Of a stretch of 64,000 nucleotides of DNA, positions 1 to 11,959 are shown in pieces; the stretch's first letter is position 1, and the number at the start of each line of letters is the position of its first letter. Both the position numbers and the translations under genes were made by a program. Source of the DNA: Dama dama (Eukaryota; Chordata; Mammalia; Artiodactyla; Cervidae); assembly GCF_033118175.1 (NCBI RefSeq), contig NC_083698.1, forward strand, positions 74,307,001 through 74,371,000, in the 5' to 3' direction. The notes beneath the pieces are model-generated. The model saw only the letters and a list, made by a program, of their open reading frames with translations, ran no database searches and was not told the DNA's origin.

Positions 1-94
1 TGAAAATAAAGTCTATAATTAGTCTCAGTATCTGTATGCTCTCTGAGATTCATATTAAAATGCTATACTAGAAAAGACATGGGATTTGAAGTTA

Positions 95-265
95 AATGAA
101 CCTGAGTTTGAATGCTAGCCCCACGACTTTTTATAGCCGTGATCCTAGCATCTTATTAAGCTTTCTGAAAACCAGTTTTGTTACTCATAGATGGAGAAGA
201 CAATATCTGCCTCATAGGATTGGGAGAACTAATGAGCATTTAATAACTAATGAGCACTGAATGAA
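95..265 (+). mobile_element. MIR SINE fragment
   Basis: The stretch follows the MIR pattern: an 'acctgagtttgaat' block, a cytosine-poor middle, then a degraded 'ctgcctcataggattg' block and a tail like 'gagcatttaataa'. It is an old mammal-wide SINE with no coding role, much diverged. A second MIR in the opposite direction follows at once. Confidence 0.5.
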
Positions 266-267
266 AT

Positions 268-475
268 CTTGCAATATACCAGGTATTAGGCTAAGTGCTT
301 CATCCATGTTATCTCATTTAAATGTCACAATGATCTTTGTAGTTTGTACTGTTATTATTATCCTCATGGTGATGTTACAAAACTGAGTTTTAAAGAGGCA
401 AAGTCATTTGCCTCAGTCATGTAAGTCAGTAGTGGTAAAACAAGGATATAAACCTAAAAAATCTGAAGAAAGAGC
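268..475 (-). mobile_element. MIR SINE fragment, reverse orientation
   Basis: Contains the reverse MIR landmarks 'ccaggtattaggctaagtgc', 'ttatctcattta' and 'ttattattatcctcatggtg', followed by 'gtcatttgcctcagtcatg'. It is better preserved than the copy just upstream. Confidence 0.65.
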
Positions 476-1250
476 CTATAGTTATATTTATTCACCATGT
501 TTAAATTCCTAGAACTTACTGACCTTCAACATAGTGTTTTTACTATTAATAATATCATTAAAATTAATAATGCAAATCAAGTAAATCTTCATTTAGTTGG
601 CTTGGTCTAGATGACCATGTTTTAGATATCTTGTTTTCCCACCAACTTACCACTAGAGGTTTGTTGCTAAGCCCCTCTCAGAGTTAGAACTCTGACCTGG
701 ATGCCATACCTCTTGCTCAGGGCTCTAACCTGCCCTGCTAATATCAGCCTCCTTACCCATAAGGCAGAGTCCTGCCCAACTGCTTAGAAGAACATTCCCA
801 GAGTGTATCCAAGGATTCATGTTAGTAGATGATACGTTTAAAAAATGCCATACAAATGCTGCATTTCTGAATCTCCCTCTCATCACATACCAAACATTCT
901 GAGAGCCCCTTCAGCTAAGAAATCAGATAAAGTTTGTTTGACCTAGGGTTGTCCAGGTCTCCTTGTTTATGTGAACACAGAAGCCTTTTATGGACAACTA
1001 TTGATACCTCATCTTGAAGTGTTAATATATATATGTCTTCATGTAAACATCTGTGTCCTGTTCCTTTAGATGCTCCACAGCCCTTAAAGCAGAAATCAGT
1101 TAAGGCTCACAGATTGCATGAATGATAGAAAGAGTAAGCAAATACCTAGTAGTAATCATTGTAACACAAATTGTTACTTGGGAAGGAGAAAAGAGTAGAC
1201 ACTTTTCCTTTTAGTTTCCTGACTCCTCTATCAATTATACTAAAATGTTT
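476..1250. other. No gene or repeat recognised
   Basis: AT-rich, apparently unique DNA. I see no long open frame and no repeat family I can name. Confidence 0.5.
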
Positions 1251-1265
1251 AGACTAAGGTTGAAA

Positions 1266-1459
1266 GTGAAAGTGTTAGTCACTTAGTGTTTGACTCTTTG
1301 CGACCCCATGGACTGTAGCCCACTGGGCTCCTCTGTCTATGGAATTCTCCAGGCAAGAATACTGCAGTGGGTTGCCATTTTCTCTTCTTGACCCAGGGAT
1401 CAAACCCAGGTCTCCTGCATTACAGGCAGATTATTTACCATCTGAGCCACCAGCCCACC
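1266..1459 (-). mobile_element. Bov-tA SINE with 15-bp TSD
   Basis: Reverse-oriented ruminant tRNA-derived SINE: 'gactctttgcgaccccatgg', 'caggctcctctg'-type core, 'tggagtgggttgcc'-type block and the 'gagccaccag' head. It is flanked by a 15-bp duplication, agactaaggttgaaa at 1251-1265 and agactcaggttgaaa at 1460-1474, with one mismatch. The duplication fixes the insertion boundaries. Confidence 0.93.
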
Positions 1460-1474
1460 AGACTCAGGTTGAAA

Positions 1475-2324
1475 TGAAGCATAAATGGAACCAAATAAGT
1501 GATTCATGATACATTTTCCATACACATTTCTTTCCTTTTTGTGGGGGTGGGGAAGGGAATATATATTATCTATATACAGTTCTTTCCTTTTTGGGCCACA
1601 CAGAGAAGGGAGATAAAGAGGAGGATAATCTTCCTAGGAAATGTTGCTTTTAGTGCAGTGTCTCTTACTGAACTAATCACTCTCTTGGTAGACATTAGGC
1701 TAATGTATTACTTATTAATTATTCCAGTATTTCACTGTGATATTATTAATAAGGGGGAATGACTTTGGTGGCTTTGGTGCTCATCTTTTACTCTACTATA
1801 TTCTTACTAGGTTTGAACTGTAATTCTTCCTTTTTACAGTGCTCTGTAGGTCTCTTACTCCACACATAGCTTTATGACACAGTAAACTCACCCTTCACAT
1901 TCACCATTTTGGGTAGCATAATAAAACAAATAAAGTCATTACTCTTTTTCTTGAAAACCCTCGAAATATTGATGAGGGCCTACTATGTTATGGACCTAGA
2001 GTATGCAAGAACTTGAAGAGCAATTTCCCAGAGAAAAGAGTAAAAATCTATCTATCTAATAATTGGGGCTGATATGCAAGGTAAGGAGGAATACACTTTG
2101 AAAATTAAAAAGATGGTTCTAGAAAAGACCAACTAAAAAGTACTGGCTTGTCTTATTTTTATACCTCTTCATATTAAATAATGAGGTCATATTTTCTTGG
2201 TAGCAGGTGACATCAATTTTTAGAATAAGGAAGACAAATTGTCCTCTTTTACCTAATCAGTTGATTAGGTAAACATGAACATAAGTTCATGTTTCCATGT
2301 CCAAGTAAGCATCCTTTCCTCACG
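1475..2324. other. No gene or repeat recognised
   Basis: AT-rich unique DNA. An 87-codon open frame at 1499-1762 has no recognisable domain and atypical composition, so I do not call it a gene. Confidence 0.5.
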
Positions 2325-2560
2325 GATACTTCCTAAATCCCAGTCCAGATAAAGCTCCCTCCTTACCCATGCTCACAGAGCTATGTTCTTTGCCTTCATA
2401 TTATCTATACGGGCTACGATTTGAATGGGTTTCTCCTTTCACTGGAGTGAAAGCCTGGAAAGTCACGGCTGGCTTTGCTCACCATTTTATCACCTGCACT
2501 TAGCACAGCATCTGGTCCAGAGTAAACATGCCACAAATGTTTATGAATAAACAATCTGTT
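2325..2560 (+). mobile_element. L2 LINE 3' end
   Basis: The end of the stretch ('cacttagcacagcatctggt' and 'caaatgtttatgaataaa') matches the characteristic 3' end of the ancient L2 LINE. The 5' part is diffuse. Confidence 0.5.
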
Positions 2561-3760
2561 AAACAGAATATATTTATGGAATAAATCTTGCTATAGGCAA
2601 TGGTGATTGAAGTTCTCAAAACAACGTAGTGTAGTATCTGAAACAGTACTTGATTCCTTAATGGTTTTTATTTCCAATCTTTTTGCTTGGAGGTAGGATT
2701 CCAGATGAGGAATCAAAACAAACGGCTTAGCAACTTGGATCCCATTGGGCACACATTCAGCATTCTGATGCCCTAATTTTTAATAATATAGAGCTGGGAT
2801 TCTAATTGTTAATTGATTGTATTGATTCACTAGGACACTGTGCTTCCCATTCTTGACTTGTAATTGGACTTTTCCATACATGTCTGCAATAAAGAAGGAG
2901 GAAGTGGGTTACTGAATGGAGTGCACAGAGATGATACAGAGCAGCCCACTGAGGAAAGCGGTCCCAGAGAAAGTAACTCAATACCTTCGTTCTAGTAACA
3001 CCTCGGGGTCTTAGGGGTATAAGTGACTGTGGTGGAGACAAATTTAAACAGCTAACAGTTATAATTGGTTCTGTGGTTTTCAAGGAAGTAGAGAGTGACT
3101 GTTTCTGGCAGAGGGAGGACCAGTGTCAAAGAAGGAGAGAAATGATGATTTAATGGAAGTAGAGCTGACAGGGACCTGGCTCCTCGCACACTTTCACACA
3201 GCATGTTCCAAGGCAGCTGGAGGTCTGAACCTTTGCTGAAGAAAATGGTGGAGAAGGCAAGGAAGTTTTTATTGAGTTCCTGTGAATATGATGTCAGCAG
3301 ACTGTATCCTGACTTAATGCTAATATGTGTGCTTTTTAGTATATTCTGTTGAACTCTTTGCCATAAGTTTCCAGTGAGAGTGTTTGAGAGAATTCATGAA
3401 AAGGTGCAGATACATGTGCTACAATATAAGATTGGTGGACCATGCCATATTTTCTTCTAACAAATACCTAAATTGTGTTATTCTTCACTTAAGTAAGACT
3501 ATGCTATTTTACCCTGAGTGGTCATTGGTTCTCTTGTGAAAGAAGGATCCTCTATGACTGGTCTTTTCAGGTTTGAAAAGACCTGAAAATAAGATAAAAT
3601 TGGAGACTGACTCAGGAAACAAAGATATTTCCCAGACAATTGTTAATCTAACCTGTGGAGACTTATTAACAGTCAATCAAGATTTTCCTGGAAAATCCCC
3701 CTTAATATGAGCTTTTGGTTGAAAGACAGAAGTTTTTCTCCATAGATCCTGGGCCCAAAG
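2561..3760. other. No gene or repeat recognised
   Basis: Apparently unique sequence. A 93-codon minus-strand frame (2802-3083) has no family resemblance I can see. Confidence 0.45.
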
Positions 3761-3764
3761 ACCT

Positions 3765-3965
3765 GAGCCCTATTCCAGGTTGTTCAGTGGGCGGCTCTAA
3801 GGGAGTCCCTTGCTTTTCTCAGTCTGTTTCCTCAGTTATCAAATGAGGGTAATTTCCTGGGATAGCTCTGGCCACCTCTTAAGACTGGAGGGAATGTTGT
3901 GGATTTTAAAGCACTTGGAAAATTGAAAGTACTGAACAAATGTAAAACAGCATTATTATAAGTGT
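3765..3965 (+). mobile_element. MIR SINE fragment
   Basis: Shows the MIR landmarks 'ctgtttcctcagttatcaaa', 'gagggtaat' and 'aaagcacttggaaaattg' in forward order. Confidence 0.6.
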
Positions 3966-4058
3966 AGAGTAAAGCTTGATGCAGAACTACCAGCAGTCAT
4001 AATAATATAATCATATTTAATTTGGCAATTTATGTTAATAGGCCTCTATACAGAGGCC

Positions 4059-4262
4059 TGGCTTTCCTGGTAGCTCAGCTGGTAAAGAGTCCACTTGCAA
4101 TGCAGGAGGCCCGGGTTTGATTCCTGGGTCGGGAAGATCCTCTGGAGAAGGGAAAGTCCACCCACTCCAGTATTCTGGCCTGGAGAATTTCATGCACTGT
4201 ATAGTCCATACGGTCACAAAGAGTCGGACACGACTGAGTGACTTTCACTTCCACTTTCACTT
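4059..4262 (+). mobile_element. Bov-tA SINE with 12-bp TSD
   Basis: Forward SINE running from the tRNA-like head 'ctttcctggtagctcag' through 'gggtttgattcctgggtcgg' to the tail 'gagtcggacacgactgagtg'. It is flanked by tatacagaggcc (4047-4058) and tatacataggcc (4263-4274), 11 of 12 bases equal. The open frames on the opposite strand here are shadows of the SINE. Confidence 0.94.
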
Positions 4263-4342
4263 TATACATAGGCCCATTATAAATTAAAGCTAATAAAGAA
4301 TGTAGGTTTGTGTATATCCTGCTGATGTGTAAATGGAGCTTG

Positions 4343-4425
4343 CATCATTATCATCATCACTGTTACCACCACCACCTTCATTATCATCAGCAGCACCACC
4401 ATCATTGTAACCATCACTGTTGATG
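4343..4425. repeat. Imperfect (ATC/ACC)n triplet repeat
   Basis: Run of interrupted ATC, ACC and AGC triplets. It is a decayed microsatellite with no reading-frame significance. Confidence 0.75.
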
Positions 4426-4427
4426 TT

Positions 4428-4533
4428 GAGCAACTACTATGTTTCAGGCACGAGGCAGGACCTTTCCCTTCATGTTACCCTTAAATCCACAAGACTGTTT
4501 CATTGTTATCCTCATTTGAGAACAAAGGGATTA
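4428..4533 (-). mobile_element. MIR fragment cut by an LTR
   Basis: Reverse MIR landmarks 'caactactatgtttcaggca' and 'ttgttatcctcatttgagaa'. It ends where the LTR at 4534 begins, so the LTR probably landed in or beside it. Confidence 0.5.
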
Positions 4534-5131
4534 TGATAGAGAAAGAGTAAAGGGACAAAGTAGATGATTAAATAGTTAATCCCACTAGCAGATTGTAAGT
4601 AGAAAAAATATGAGAGACCCCTGTAAGTCAATGATTACTCAAAAAAGGTTTGCTTAACCACAAAACCAAACAGGCTTGCTTAGCAACAAAACCATGCAAC
4701 GGAAGCATGAGGCATGCTCCAAAACAATAAAACAGTGGTGGCATGAGGCCCATATCCTGCCTTGTGAACCCAGTAAGTTAGGACATGCTCTCTGCACATA
4801 TGAAAAACAATAGTTTGTGGACCTATCCTGACCATGTAGGGACAAAAAAACTCCACTGCCCAACCGGAGGAGAAGTCAATGATGAAAGCATGACATCCAC
4901 TCAAGAATGATAAAGGTGTTCTCCCCCTCCCCACTTTCCCTTTGATGATAAAACTGTAGCCCAGTAAGTTCTCAGGGCATGGCACCTTCTTGCCCACCCG
5001 CTTGTAAGCCTCACAAGCACCCTATTCTAATAAATCACTTATCACTTTGCTTCTCACTAAATTCTTTCTGCACTGAGACATAAAGGACTGCAGCTCTTCA
5101 GAGCTCCCTGGAATGTCACTTAGCAGTTTCA
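4534..5131 (+). mobile_element. Solo LTR of an endogenous retrovirus, family A
   Basis: About 600 bp starting TGATAG and ending TTCA (TG...CA), with a polyadenylation-like 'ctaataaatcac' near the 3' end. It aligns along its length with the segment at 35187-35824, for example 'gattgtaagtagaaaaaata' here against 'gattgtgagtagaaaaaata' there, plus shared 'accatgtag(g/a)gacaa' and 'actaaattctttctg' blocks. No internal retroviral sequence follows, so it is a solo LTR. Minus-strand frames of 69 and 105 codons inside are incidental. I could not fix a TSD. Confidence 0.75.
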
Positions 5132-5149
5132 GTTAGAAGCTCCATGAAG

Positions 5150-5310
5150 CTGCCAGTGCTTCCCAAACTCATTCAGATATCAAAGTAACCTGAGGGTTTT
5201 TAAAAAATGCAGATGCCTTGGTCTCACAAAAAACCTAAATTGGGGACTCTATTGATGGATCCAGAGCAGTTGTAAATTTATTTCCCAGCTCTACAGATGG
5301 TTATTTTGAG
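5150..5310. mobile_element. MER5-like hAT DNA transposon relic
   Basis: The blocks 'taacctgagggtttttaaa' and 'tgcagatgccttggtctcac' match the MER5 group of non-autonomous hAT (Charlie) elements. A MIR-like end ('gcaaggtcacaaagctggga') may follow near 5345-5400. Confidence 0.5.
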
Positions 5311-5834
5311 CAGGTGGATTTGTGAATGACTGGGCTGAGCAACTTCTGCAAGGTCACAAAGCTGGGAGCAAAGCTGGACCCTAACCAGAACAGGTCTCTG
5401 ATTCCCATATCAGTGATTAACCACTTTTCTGTCTTCCCTGCCTGGAAATAACAATCTATTTAATTTAACAGCTGTCTTTTAATGACTCTAATTGGATTTT
5501 CCACATCCTACCTCCACTATTACACTATACTGCAAGATTACTTTTCCCTTAATGATCATTTAGATGTTTCAGATGAATGACTTAGTTCCCAAGGATACTT
5601 TATACTGTGGCCAACTGTTAATGATATGGTGGCATTTACCTGAATATAATAACTACCAAAAATTAAGATCACAAAATGTGAGGGTCTGTGTTTGACTGGG
5701 GAACTCACAACCAGTGATCAGAGAATATCCATTCAGGGTTGAAGGATTTTTTTTTTTTTTACAAGGGGCTGTTAGTCAAAGTGGATGGGGCCAATGGCTG
5801 TGGGGAAAGTATATGCTTTATCTACTTGAAGGTC
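5311..5834. other. No gene; short T tract
   Basis: Mostly unique, with a possible MIR end at 5345-5400 and a T run near 5747-5760. No supported coding sequence. Confidence 0.4.
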
Positions 5835-5955
5835 TATGTGAATTTCCCAGGAATCTTATTAAAAAGCATATATTAATTTAGCATTTCTGGAGTGGGTTTG
5901 ACAGTTTACATTTCTAAGCTCCCAGCTGATGCTAAAGCTACTGGGGATCCTAGGC
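5835..5955. mobile_element. MER5-like relic (weak)
   Basis: 'cttattaaaaagcatatatt' and 'agctcccagctgatgctaaa' resemble the end of MER5-type elements. Short and diverged. Confidence 0.35.
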
Positions 5956-7413
5956 AATTGTAGCCATAGAATGGCCATGAGGAGATCCACCTTCAGAAGA
6001 GTGAGCACAGCCCTGATGAGTGAGGATCAGACTGCCCCCTAGCAATGGGAATACTGGGTGGGGCAAAAAGTTGCAGAGGACAGTCAGAGGTATGCTTCTG
6101 ACAGGAGAAAAAGAACAGATGGGAGGCATTGCCCAGTAAAGCTCTATTATCTATTATGGAGTAGGGAAAGGTTACTTGTTTAAGTAAATTTAAACACTGA
6201 TTAGAGAGCTTACAAACATATGGTTATTATAGTTACATACATTTGGAAATATTCTGTGTAAGTGAGTGAATTTTAGGTCAACACTGATTGACCAGCTGGG
6301 ACAAGAAGGAGGGTGCTGCTTAACATTGAGTTTCTTGGGAGGATCCCATAAGCCAAGGAACCCATGGCACATGCCCTGTCTAGCTCAGGGGACACAGCCT
6401 CTTGCAATCACTGTGGTCATACCCCTACCTGTCAGGTGATGAATGGCATGGTACTATGAAAAGTCAAACAGAAATGAAGTAAACAGTAATTGGTACATGT
6501 GCTTTGGCTAATATATTTTGTTCTTCATGTCAGGGGAAGATTTGGTTGATGGATTTGTCTAAGGGACAAAGGATGAAATAACTAGAGAATGGGCTTTCAT
6601 TTTAATTAGGTGGAACTGTAACGAAACTATAACTCTAAGAACATCTGAGTTATTTAGAACCTGTAACTATCCAGAATGAAAATATACTAGGTGTTGTGAA
6701 CTGCATTGAGTCTCCTGCTCTTCCGGGTCATGTGAAAGCAATCTGGGACTGCAAAAGGACAGGGTTCATTCTTCAGCTAGATGGCTTCTCCAACTTAGCC
6801 TGGGACTGTGAAAGTTTGGCAGCACCTTGACAGCCCCTTGTAGCTAACAGAGAGCGTTGAGCCTACATAAAGTGATTGAAGGGGAAGAAAGGAGGAGAAA
6901 ACTCCATGGGCCCATCTAGTTAGGAAGGGTTCTGATGCAGGAAACATCACAGCCCTGAACTTGTGAAGGGCTGGCACCAAAATATGCTGGAACCATGGCT
7001 GCCTTTAGAGGCCAATAGGAGGTGAGCCAAGTGGGAATAGTGACAATCAGAAAGTCCTGACAGGGACCACATTCGGTTCTTGCCACCTACTGCCAAGCAG
7101 AACTGGAGCTCAGGCCTGCAAGGACTTTTGCTTTTTTTCCCAAAAGAAACCAAGATTTTTCTGTAAAATTGCCCATTTTTTTTTTTTTTACAGGTCATCA
7201 GCAAAATCATATCCAAACAAAAGCCACTGGCAGCTAAATAAAATAACATCTTTAGGGAGTGTAGAGATGCTAGTAACCACGGGACTGTATTTTTATGCAG
7301 GTTCAGAAACAGCATGGGTTTTCAGAGATTGAACTCAGAAGTGGGATGCAGCAGTAGAGAAGGTGAACATGGTGTTCCCAGGCCCTCTCTTCCCCACACA
7401 TCCTTACCCTGCT
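5956..7413. other. No gene or repeat recognised
   Basis: Unique-looking DNA. The best frame, 122 codons on the minus strand (6947-7315), contains a lysine run that comes from a plus-strand T run and has no recognisable domain. Confidence 0.45.
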
Positions 7414-7425
7414 CTCTTTCTTCTT

Positions 7426-7637
7426 CAGTTCAGTTCAGTTGCTCAGTCGTGTCCGACTCTTTGCGACCCCATGAATCGCAGCATGCCAGGCCTCCCTGTC
7501 CATCACCAACTCACGGAGTTTACTCAAACTCATGTCCATCGAGTCAGTGACGCCATCCAGCCATCTCATCCTCCGTCGTCCCCTTCTCCTCCTGACCCCA
7601 ATCCCTCCCAGCATCAGGGTCTTTTCCAGTGAGTCAA
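7426..7637 (-). mobile_element. BovB LINE 3' end, 5'-truncated, perfect 12-bp TSD
   Basis: Reverse copy of the last ~210 bp of BovB (RTE clade). It begins with the 'cagttcagtt' tail units and the shared SINE/BovB end, and continues with 'catcaccaactcacggagtt' and 'gccatccagccatctcatcc'. It is flanked by ctctttcttctt at 7414-7425 and 7638-7649. The overlapping frames (78 and 89 codons) are antisense shadows. Confidence 0.93.
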
Positions 7638-7714
7638 CTCTTTCTTCTTAGCCCCTCTCCATTCCTGAAAACATGTTATAAACTTATTTGTGATGTTCAC
7701 CTTCTGACAAGCCC

Positions 7715-7860
7715 CTCCCCTCAACCAGAATGAATTCTTCGTAAGGGCAGGGGCTTCTCTTGCTTGCCTTCTCTTGGTTGTCTCTTCCACACATCGGCCG
7801 TTATCTGGTTCATAGCAGGTGTGTAATTAATGGGTTCCCAGTGAATAATAAATGACTGAT
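7715..7860 (+). mobile_element. L2-like 3' end (weak)
   Basis: 'cttcgtaagggcaggggct', 'ggttcatagcaggtgtgt' and 'gtgaataataaatgactga' fit a diverged L2 3' end. Confidence 0.4.
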
Positions 7861-9382
7861 CCATGCCTTGATCTGAAATATCAAAGCCAGGATGAGCTTG
7901 TGTTATAGGACTCTTATTCCAGAGTCTGATGTCCAATTTCTAGGGGTTCTCGAGGTTGCTTTGGGTAACTCAGGATAATTCCTATCCAAAAATTTGAAGG
8001 AGAATAAAATAAATCCTAAATCCTGCTTCTACTTTGCTAAAAAAATCTGCAAAAAGAAAGGCAAATACACATCTACTCGTGGTGTATGTTTAGCTGTGAT
8101 CATGAAAATCCTGACTTCTTGTTTGAAGCCGTGTAAAACAAGAACTTTCATTTAGAAAGCAGAGCTGAGTAAACAGACCCAGAACCCATATCTGCTGACA
8201 CATGGTGCTGTACAGAGAGTGTAGCAGGACATCAGCAACGCTGCGTTCTCTAAGAATTCTGCACACAAATGGGCATGAGGGGATAAAAAGCAACGCTGGG
8301 GAACTTCTAGTTCTTGCTGAAAAAGAAAATTCCGGCTCTAAATCTAGCACTACCCAGCAAGAAGGGCATCTCCTCTGTGGCTGCAAATAAAGCTGGCACT
8401 CCTTTGCTCAAACAAAACCACTTATCATACACTACTTCGAATAAGCAAAGCTCCAAACAGCTAGCCACACATGCATGTTTTTGCCACCTGCTGTCTGCAC
8501 AAAATAGCTATGCCATGTGCATGCCCTAATTTAAACCAATCTTTGAATTTCACACAAAAGCATCCTCCTTCTACCAAGCTCCCTTCCTAAAGTTGAGTCC
8601 ACAAAAGGATAGAAATACATTTCCTGTTAAGTGAGGGGGAAAAAAAAGAAAGATGTTTAAAGGACAGTCCAGACCTTTCATAAAAGCACTTACTTACACA
8701 GGACAGATTATGTATTCAAAACCAGACACCTTCCATGGAGCAGGCGGAGAAGTTGTTCACTGTCCCAGCCTTGCTCTGGGCTTGCAGCTCCGGTCCTGCT
8801 GGGGGTAGTTAACAGGAACGGTTGAGCCTGCGTGGCCTGGTCCTCCGGGGCTGCTGCATCAGGATGACGCTCAGAACTATCATTGGGGCAGGCTGTGACC
8901 AAGTCAGCAGGGCACTCCTACCTCTGTGCTGAGGCTGCTGCTTTCTGATGGGAAAATACTGGTGACAGAGCTCTCCCCTCAGGCTCAGGCAGACCCAAGG
9001 CACCCCAGATGGTCCTAGTTCAAGGTTAGGGGAGCACCCATCACCTGTTGGGCAGAGGCAAGCAGGCCCTGAAGAAGACATCCCTTGTCAGGTCAGACCC
9101 CTTCCAGACTCACTCAAGACTACTGGTCTCCTTGACATAGTTCCTTGACTCTGCCAAGGGCATGACTCAGCTCACCCATTAGCAATGTGGATCACAATAT
9201 TTCTCTCTCCCAGTCCAGGAGGACTGGGTTCAAGGCAGTGACTGGAGAAAGGCTAGAGGGGAGACCATGGTGGTCCCTAACTTGGTGAAGTCGAAAGCTT
9301 GTGGCTTCATGTGCAGGGAGATTTAGCTCCAGTAGTCACTGCAGTACCGTGGCTTAGGACTCTAGAAACTGAAGACTATTTG
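7861..9382. other. No gene or repeat recognised
   Basis: Apparently unique. Open frames of 62-98 codons on both strands (for example 8090-8386 minus) overlap each other and show no motif. Confidence 0.45.
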
Positions 9383-9482
9383 GTGGGGGAGAAGAAGGAG
9401 AATAAAGAGGAGGGGAGGAAGAGGGGAGGAGGAGCAGGAGGAAGAGGGGAAAGAAGAGAATAGGAGGAGGAGGAAGAGGATA
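9383..9482 (+). repeat. Polypurine (GGA/GAA)n tract
   Basis: About 100 bp almost wholly of A and G on the plus strand, built of 'gaggaggaa'-like units. Such tracts can adopt triplex (H-DNA) structure when mirror-symmetric. The repeat is imperfect. Confidence 0.85.
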
Positions 9483-9770
9483 GCAGTCAGCTTTTTAATT
9501 GAGTTTCCAAATCAATAAGTGTAGAGAATTAATGGTATGCTGACTTTCTATTGGTGTCAGGATGACAAATTGCAGGGTGGAATTGAGGCTTCTGATGACA
9601 TTTTCCATTTATGCCTGGATGACACTGTAACTGAAAAGCCAGACAGAGCTATAGTGGAAATTTAGGGAAGCCAGTTGTGGGCTTCAGACACGCAAGGATT
9701 CACACCTCTGTTTTCTAATTCATTCTAGACACGGAGCTCACCCCCGTGGACACAAAGGGGTGGGGATAAG
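9483..9770. other. No gene or repeat recognised
   Basis: Unique-looking DNA. Confidence 0.4.
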
Positions 9771-9875
9771 GTATAGGAAGTCTTGGGATCACTTTCAGTT
9801 TGAGATCTATAACAAGAACACAAAATGTCAGGGAGCCACAGCATTCCTTTATCATACAGTCTGGGGTCAAGAAGA
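9771..9875 (+). repeat. Local repeat unit, copy 1
   Basis: Resembles 10930-11035 in order and spacing: both have 'cttgggat', then 'caaaa', a 'gg.cc' pair, 'ttcctttatc', 'tacag' and 'ggg.ca'. Identity is roughly two thirds by eye over ~100 bp. It may be an old local duplication or two copies of an unnamed ancient repeat. Confidence 0.45.
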
Positions 9876-10929
9876 AGCAACAGACCAGGAACACTCCATA
9901 ACTTAATAGAAGTTGTGAGCAGACACGGGTCTATGGGGTGTGCAGTAAGGAACAGACAGGAAGCTGAGTGGAGCTGAGTCTGGGACACCCCGGGGCCTTG
10001 CCATCTCTGGGAGATCCTGGGCACAGTCTCTCTGGGGCTTACTTTCTGCGTGAGAAGTTTTGAGATCCCTGGAATCTTAAAGGGCTATTCTTCTAAGTCT
10101 CTTTACCTAGCACACTCCCTGACCCAGAGAGAAACCTAATAAGCCACAGTTTGCTCTCTGTTTCTTCCATTCTCCTCCCTCCCACTACATTAGGCTGTGA
10201 ATTCCGGCAAAGGATCACATCTTAGCACTGTCTCCCTGTCTCCAGCTGCTTCTGATCAAATTCTGAAAAGCCCAGAAAAACTGATTTTCTGAAGTCCCTG
10301 GAGGGTGTGGCAGATGAGCTGCTCAGAGAGCCCTTTAAGAAAGGACTCCACTGCCCAGCATCTGGGAGGGTGTCTGCCAACAACCGCCAGCTCCTTCAGG
10401 TCCACCTCAGCCTTTGAGATGTGGTCTTCTGAGGGTGCTCTGAGCAACATGAGGGTACCAAGGCCTGGTTGACCCCACCCAATACGGGCATCTCAAAACA
10501 GGCAGGCGTTTGCTCCTGAGAGCGCACTGGTCTGGAAGAGACTTGTCAGGCTGCAGTCCCAGCCTGATTCTTCTTCCTCTTCTCTTCCAGGCTTTACTTT
10601 TCTCGTGAACAACCAGCATCTATGTCCTCAGGGACCCAACAAACACAGAGATGCTAATCATCGTAACACACAAGACATAAGGTTTGTTTGTTTTTCCAAA
10701 ATGGAGCTTTGAAAGCTTTCAAGAAACCTATCTCTGAGCAAGAAGCCCCTCTTTGTAGCATAAAGATCTGCCAGGTAGATTCCTTCTCCATTATCTTATT
10801 CACAAACACTTAGTTCCCACCAGTTGTAGTGGTTCTCAGCCAGGGGTGCCTATTAGACCTTTTTAACAGTTAGTAATGCTGCAGACTCATTTTGCAACAT
10901 GGTGGATCTTCTTGGAACATATTAGGAAG
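9876..10929. other. No gene or repeat recognised
   Basis: Unique-looking DNA of moderate GC. The minus-strand frames at 10256-10450 and 10407-10619 are short and lack domains. Confidence 0.4.
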
Positions 10930-11035
10930 GTGTAGAAAACCTTGGGATTATTTTCGATTTTGAAGATTTAATCAAAAAAGGCAAAAGTTATCGGGCCAGA
11001 AGATTTCCTTTATCCTACAGAGTTAGGGACAGGAA
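10930..11035 (+). repeat. Local repeat unit, copy 2
   Basis: Partner of 9771-9875, about 1.16 kb away in the same orientation. Shared blocks are collinear, with the best one 'ttcctttatc.tacag'. Confidence 0.45.
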
Positions 11036-11955
11036 GTTTTACAGTGACCTGCCATGGAAACTGGGAATAAAGCAGCTGATTCTGTCCCCTCAGGTTTCCA
11101 GTGTCATTGTCACGCAAGAGGTTGTGGTTATGATTGCATTTCATGAACTATGACCTTTGGGAGAATCAGCTGTGATCGCTGTCTTCTCTTCCTTGTTAAT
11201 CAGGGAGCGCTCACTCATATAAATGTCAGGGGAGGATGCTCGACTACTGTGTTTCTTGGATCCCTGAATAAAATCCCCTGAGATGATGTGTGTGCCCACT
11301 TAACTGTGCTACTAGATTCAGAGAGTTTTATTTCAAGGAATAGTTTGTATCTGAAAATGCACAGGAGCTGAGATTCCCTAGGATGGGGAAGTCCCCACTT
11401 TGCAAGGACTTTAGTCTTGGAAAGAGAAAGGGAGGGACCTTCTACCAAAATGTTAAATGTACCCAAAGGAACTACTTGATATGTTAAAAAGGCTTCTCAG
11501 TATATCTTTACAGACAAAGAGAAAATTCAGAAGTCCCAGGGGGGTATAAGCAGATGAGAGGGCCATGCATTGAGAAAAATGTTCTCTTAGCAAAAGTCAA
11601 GTGTTCCCCAAATGGGTAAGACTAGGGGTGGAAGTAACCGGGTGAACTTCGAGAAACCAACTCTGACAGTACAACTGACTGGCATGTGCCATAAGAAAAG
11701 GGCATTTAAAGTCACCACCACACTCTGACTGCCCCTGGACATTTAGCAGCACACAAGTAGGTCCCAATTTAACGCTTCCTGAATACAACACGCAAAATGT
11801 TCATTCTCTAAATGCATTCCTCAAAACTCACTCATTAAGAGAGCAACCCTCTGGGTGCTCTGGAAGTGGTGCCCTGGGGTGGGATGGAAGAGAAGGGCTG
11901 AGCATGAGGCCTGCTCATCCTCCTGCAGGCTGGGCACCACCGGGACACTTAAGGA
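11036..11955. other. No gene or repeat recognised
   Basis: Unique-looking DNA; no frame with recognisable protein content. Confidence 0.4.
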
Positions 11956-11959
11956 ACAT

